From the NCBI RefSeq assembly GCF_007786445.1, contig NZ_VNJI01000028.1, positions 23,985-87,984 on the forward strand: a DNA stretch of 64,000 nt. The letters run 5' to 3'. This document shows, in pieces, positions 61,610 to 64,000 of this stretch. Numbering within the stretch: the first letter of the stretch is position 1; every line of letters begins with the position of its first letter. Below the pieces are notes generated by a model that did no database searches, was not told the DNA's origin, and saw nothing but the letters and a program-made list of their open reading frames with translations. The position numbers and the translations under genes are program-made. The stretch is from Paenibacillus cremeus. Lineage in GTDB: Bacteria; Bacillota; Bacilli; Paenibacillales; NBRC-103111.

Positions 61610-61759
61610 ATGAATTTCAATGAATTGAAGGAAAACATCCTTATGTGCAAGGATTGCAAAGAAAAGTTTGGATTCACACCTGTACCTATTTTTCACGGAA
61701 AAGAACGAAGCAAAATAATGCAAATAAGCCAAGCTCCTTCAAATAATGTCCACCCGTAA
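61610..61759 (+). pseudogene. N-terminal fragment of a uracil-DNA glycosylase-family gene
   Basis: From ATG 61610 (ribosome site GTGGGAG) 49 codons read MCKDCKEKFGF, PVPIFHGKERSKIMQISQAP and NNVHP before a TAA. This matches the start of family 4/5-type uracil-DNA glycosylase superfamily proteins, which have about 200 residues. The gene has lost the rest at a junction near 61,755. Confidence 0.6.
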
Positions 61760-61770
61760 CGAGGTACGCA

Positions 61771-61962
61771 TTCACGCTTCCCTCAAACTGTTACGAGAGA
61801 CCGACAACAATCATTCATATCGCCCAAGTTCTAGGTATTAATGATTTGAGCCATTTTAACAAGCTGTTTAAGCAGTATATGAAACTGACTCCAAGGCAAT
61901 ATCAAATCCAATTCCGTAATCGCTTGGATCTAAATCAGCTTCCAATGTATACGCCACCCTAA
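61771..61962 (+). pseudogene. C-terminal fragment of an AraC-family regulator gene
   Basis: ASLKLLRETD in one frame continues in another as IIHIAQVLGINDLSHFNKLF and KQYMKLTPRQYQIQFRNR, the second helix-turn-helix of AraC proteins. A frameshift near 61808 and the missing N-terminus show it is dead. It directly joins the glycosylase fragment. Confidence 0.65.
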
Positions 61963-62076
61963 ACCAAAGTGGTCAACCAGGAAAACTGGTTGACCTTAAA
62001 ATCGTTCATATTTGTTTCGCCGATGTCGGATGACATACTGATTGATGTATTAAAATAAAAGCTGGGATCGCATTTC

Positions 62077-62262
62077 TTTTTTGATATATATGAAGATGTC
62101 GCTCGAGTATGGAATAACGGCTCTGTTATTCGTTCCTGGCTGATGGAGCTTACCGAGCACGCGTTTTCGAATGGCGCTAAATTAGATACGATAAAGGGCA
62201 TCATGCATTCGTCGGGCGAAGGGAAGTGGACGGTGGAAGAAGCTTTAATATTTATTGCTTAG
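62077..62262 (+). pseudogene. Fragment of 6-phosphogluconate dehydrogenase-like gene
   Basis: A frame ending at TAG 62260-62262 encodes FDIYEDVARVWNNGSVIRSW, LMELTEHAF and SSGEGKWTVEEAL, characteristic of the C-terminal domain of NAD-type 6-phosphogluconate dehydrogenases (Gnd/YqeC type). Both flanks of the gene are missing. Confidence 0.65.
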
Positions 62263-62922
62263 AAGTGTTGTCGAAGCCTTGCTATCACTGTATTTTGATA
62301 TAGTTTTACACACCATATATGGACACCCTTGATCTAAGCTATGGGAAGTCCATTTTTTTGTCTTTGAAAAAGAGTGTGGTGTGAGAATATGGCGGCTTAT
62401 TTTCATGAATGAGAGTGGTTCCTCTGTTCCAGCCGCTTGAGGCATCCTTGGTTTACCTTGGAGCACGCCAGGCTGCTCTCTCTGGTTTTCCTGCCATTCA
62501 AGATCGATCAAAGGATTCAGAAACTGGTACATTTTCAGACGCATTATGTACTTGTAAAAGCCTTTTATCGCGGCTAAAAACAGGTGAACTGTTTTCGAGC
62601 TCTTGCTTGTCGTGAAGATGTCATGTCGATCTCGACCACGAACCTTACGCTTTATTTGCTAAATGAGATGCTGCCGGCGGACACTGCAGCATTTAGTGGA
62701 GACTACGAGCATTTTGTGAGAGTAATCGACGTAGCCGGCAACGAATCGCCGTCATGACAGGTAGGGCTTCTATATTTCGGAAAAAAGTTTTTTGAGTACC
62801 ACTAGGGGCATAAAAAATTGAAACCGAATATGATAAATTACTCCGTTCCTGAGCCAAGGATTGAGATGAGATCGGCATCATTTAAGGTTCGGATCGCCGA
62901 CCGTTTAGCGCTTTCGCGGTAC
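62263..62922. other. Non-coding, degraded stretch
   Basis: No frame here has both a ribosome site and a recognisable product. A short frame ending near 62757 reads ADTAAFSGDYEHFVRVIDVA and could be the end of an old fibronectin-like domain. Otherwise I see nothing functional. Confidence 0.5.
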
Positions 62923-62967
62923 AAAAAGCGAAGACCCGGGCTGCATCGCCTCGGGTCTTTTCGTTTT
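62923..62967. terminator. Bidirectional terminator after the DUF1657 gene
   Basis: AAGACCCG (62931-62938) pairs with CGGGTCTT (62952-62959). T-rich runs occur on both sides (CTTTTTGT on the minus strand, TTTTCGTTTT on the plus strand). Confidence 0.65.
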
Positions 62968-62975
62968 ATTAATTC

Positions 62976-63182
62976 CTAGAATCCCTTATACTGTGGCTCT
63001 TCGCTTTCCAACTGCTGTACACGCGAGCTTACTTGATCAACGATTTGCTGGGTTTGCTTTGCACAATTTTCGAACAAGGTTTTCGCTTCCTGATTTTGTG
63101 TGCTCAAAGCAAATGTTTCGAGGCCTGCTTGAGCACTTTTAAGCGAAGCCAGAGTTGTTTTCACTTGTGATGCTACAGTCAT
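62976..63182 (-). CDS. DUF1657-family small protein
   Basis: 68 aa, matching the DUF1657 family along its length: TVASQVKTTLASLKSAQAGL, ETFALSTQNQEAKTLFE, and the typical end EEPQYKGF. The family is found in endospore formers and thought to be helical; function unknown. A strong GGAGGTGA ribosome site precedes the ATG. It is intact although surrounded by debris. Confidence 0.85.
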   Translation of the reverse strand: MTVASQVKTTLASLKSAQAGLETFALSTQNQEAKTLFENCAKQTQQIVDQVSSRVQQLESEEPQYKGF

Positions 63183-63252
63183 TGAATATCACCTCCATTT
63201 GGATAATATGTACAAGCCTAACGAAGATATACTGTCGCCCCCGAATCGATAT

Positions 63253-63300
63253 ACCCTTCTTCAAAGGAACCCCTCCATCGGCATCGGCTGGTGGGGTTTT
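63253..63300 (+). repeat. Terminator-like repeat, second copy
   Basis: Shares ACCCTTCTTCAAAGGA and CGGCTGGTGGGGTTTT with 29383-29425, with a slightly longer middle. It forms a CCCC/GGGG hairpin followed by TTTT. No gene precedes it directly. Confidence 0.6.
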
Positions 63301-63481
63301 AAAGTTGAATGAGCAGGTAATGCGTTAAAGTCACCTATTCAAAAAGCCCGCCATAATTGGCGGACTCGTTTGGCAAGCACCAGAACCGTTTGCTCAAATT
63401 CAATGAGTTGCAACAGTCTATGAATAATAATAATTGCACATTGGAAAAGATAACCTATACTCAATAAGGAGGGAATCGAGA

Positions 63482-63640
63482 ATGCCCAATGAGAAAATTG
63501 ATATTGAGACAGACGGAGATCCTGAAACAATTTATGAAGATACTGCTGCTCATGAGCATACAGAAGGGTTTATGGTTGAAACTACAACACAAATTCGTTA
63601 TGACGATGTAAATGATGACGTGATCGGAGTAGAATATTAA
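63482..63640 (+). CDS. Small acidic protein of unknown function
   Basis: 52 aa from ATG 63482 with a strong AAGGAGGGAATC ribosome site. The sequence is very acidic (DIETDGDPETIYEDTAAHEH) with no recognised domain. It is followed by a terminator hairpin at 63681-63705. The ribosome site and isolated transcription unit support expression. Function unknown. Confidence 0.6.
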   Translation: MPNEKIDIETDGDPETIYEDTAAHEHTEGFMVETTTQIRYDDVNDDVIGVEY

Positions 63641-63680
63641 TTTTCAAAGAAATTCCATCTTAGTATTCGCCGACTGAATA

Positions 63681-63705
63681 AAGGCCCGATGATCATCGGG
63701 CCTTT
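63681..63705 (+). terminator. Rho-independent terminator
   Basis: AAGGCCCGATGATCATCGGGCCTTT is a perfect palindrome with a short T run, 40 bp after the small acidic gene. Confidence 0.75.
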
Positions 63706-63722
63706 CCCGACCACTCATAAAT

Positions 63723-63793
63723 GCCGATGTAGTTCAATGGTAGAACTCCAGCCTTCCAAGCTGGTAGCGTTGGTTCGATTCCCATCATCCGCT
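63723..63793 (+). tRNA. tRNA-Gly(UCC), possibly decayed
   Basis: The cloverleaf is readable: D-stem GTTC/GAAC, anticodon stem CCAGC/GCTGG with loop CTTCCAA (anticodon UCC), T-loop TTCGATT. The acceptor stem GCCGATG/CATCCGC has a C-C mismatch at position 3, and the T-stem GTTGG/CCCAT has a T-C mismatch at its centre. CCA is not encoded (TTAA follows). It may be a second, degenerating copy rather than a working tRNA. Confidence 0.75.
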
Positions 63794-63801
63794 TAAGTTA
63801 G

Positions 63802-63828
63802 GACCTACAGTTATGTAGGTCTCTTTTT
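63802..63828 (+). terminator. Terminator behind the tRNA and before the group II intron
   Basis: GACCTACA (63802-63809) and TGTAGGTC (63814-63821) form a perfect 8-bp stem with a GTTA loop, followed by TCTTTTT. The intron begins 2 nt later. Confidence 0.85.
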
Positions 63829-63830
63829 AT

Positions 63831-64000
63831 GTGCGCCACGCATGGCGATTAACTAGGCGGTGAAAGTCCGCTGTGGGGGCTTGTAGTTGCCAACCACTAG
63901 CCAAGAGCAAGGGTGTCCATTGCAAGGTGGAATCTGAAGGAAGCTGGAGGCAAACTTCCGACCCGAGGAACACGAATATCATCAGGCACAGGATATGGGA
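63831..64000 (+). mobile_element. Group II intron, 5' end (runs out of the window)
   Basis: The sequence starts with GTGCG, the bacterial group II intron 5' consensus. Recognisable domain I phrases follow: GGTGAAAGTCCG, CAAGGGTGTCC, GTGGAATCTGAAGGAAGC, GGAGGCAAACTTCCG and GAGGAACACGAATATCAT. The reverse transcriptase ORF would lie beyond the window. Location right after a terminator hairpin fits the target choice of class C introns, but the class cannot be fixed from 170 bases. Confidence 0.85.

Noticed and set aside
61511..61732. Minus-strand 73-codon frame
   Set aside because: The plus strand here carries a recognisable uracil-DNA glycosylase N-terminus with a ribosome site, so the minus frame is a shadow.
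62245..62544. 99-codon minus-strand frame in the degraded region
   Set aside because: No convincing ribosome site or motif; lies between gene fragments and reads as chance or decayed sequence.

Overview
The window looks like the chromosome of a spore-forming Bacillales bacterium, most likely Paenibacillus or a close relative. The evidence is the strong GGAGG-type ribosome sites with frequent TTG/GTG starts, the Spo0E-like, DUF1657, DUF2653/YxcD-like, DUF3231 and CBO0543-like small genes typical of endospore formers, and two c-di-GMP-I (GEMM) riboswitches. Genus and species are inferred from gene content only.

Region 1 (1-29,264) is one long co-directional catabolic island, noticeably GC-richer than what follows. 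It holds an IclR regulator, an MFS-like transporter, a complete five-gene oligopeptide-type ABC importer, two paralogous beta-propeller proteins, four Gfo/Idh/MocA oxidoreductases, four SDRs, an aldo/keto reductase, two aldolases (DapA-like and HpaI-like), four PLP enzymes (threonine-synthase-like, cystathionine-synthase-like, D-threonine-aldolase-like, aminomutase-like), RidA, an M81/MlrC metallopeptidase, an AstE/AspA-type deacylase and an MBL hydrolase. Together they suggest uptake and dismantling of an unusual compound with both amino-acid and sugar or polyol character. The substrate cannot be named from sequence.

Region 2 (29,340-36,240) is AT-rich and mostly on the minus strand: YxcD-like, CBO0543-like membrane proteins, MarR, a membrane HD-GYP protein, a broken DUF3231 gene interrupted by a transposase fragment, a small HD-GYP protein, and a GAF/XRE pair.

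Region 3 (36,280-60,503) is a c-di-GMP signalling hub. A first riboswitch with terminator precedes a REC-PAS-GGDEF-EAL-LuxR protein, a hybrid histidine kinase and a CheR methyltransferase. Next come a degenerate histidine kinase (H-box His replaced by Arg, ATP lid missing) and an HD-GYP/Spo0E-like pair. A second c-di-GMP riboswitch then precedes an unusual operon: GTP cyclohydrolase I, a tandem-domain 6-pyruvoyl-tetrahydropterin synthase, a sepiapterin-reductase-like SDR, FapA/DUF342, STAS, PilZ, Cache-HAMP-GGDEF, multi-PAS-GGDEF-EAL, an RsbW/T-like ATPase, an alpha/beta hydrolase, a Cache/HAMP sensor, a second STAS and a SpoIIE/RsbU-type phosphatase. This couples c-di-GMP sensing to tetrahydropterin synthesis and to a partner-switching module, and is the best candidate here for an undescribed system.

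Region 4 (60,505-64,000) is a gene graveyard: fragments of a secreted protein, a uracil-DNA glycosylase, an AraC regulator and 6-phosphogluconate dehydrogenase, a 131-bp MITE and other inverted repeats. It ends with a DUF1657 gene, a small acidic ORF, a mismatched tRNA-Gly(UCC), and the 5' end of a group II intron lying directly behind a terminator hairpin.
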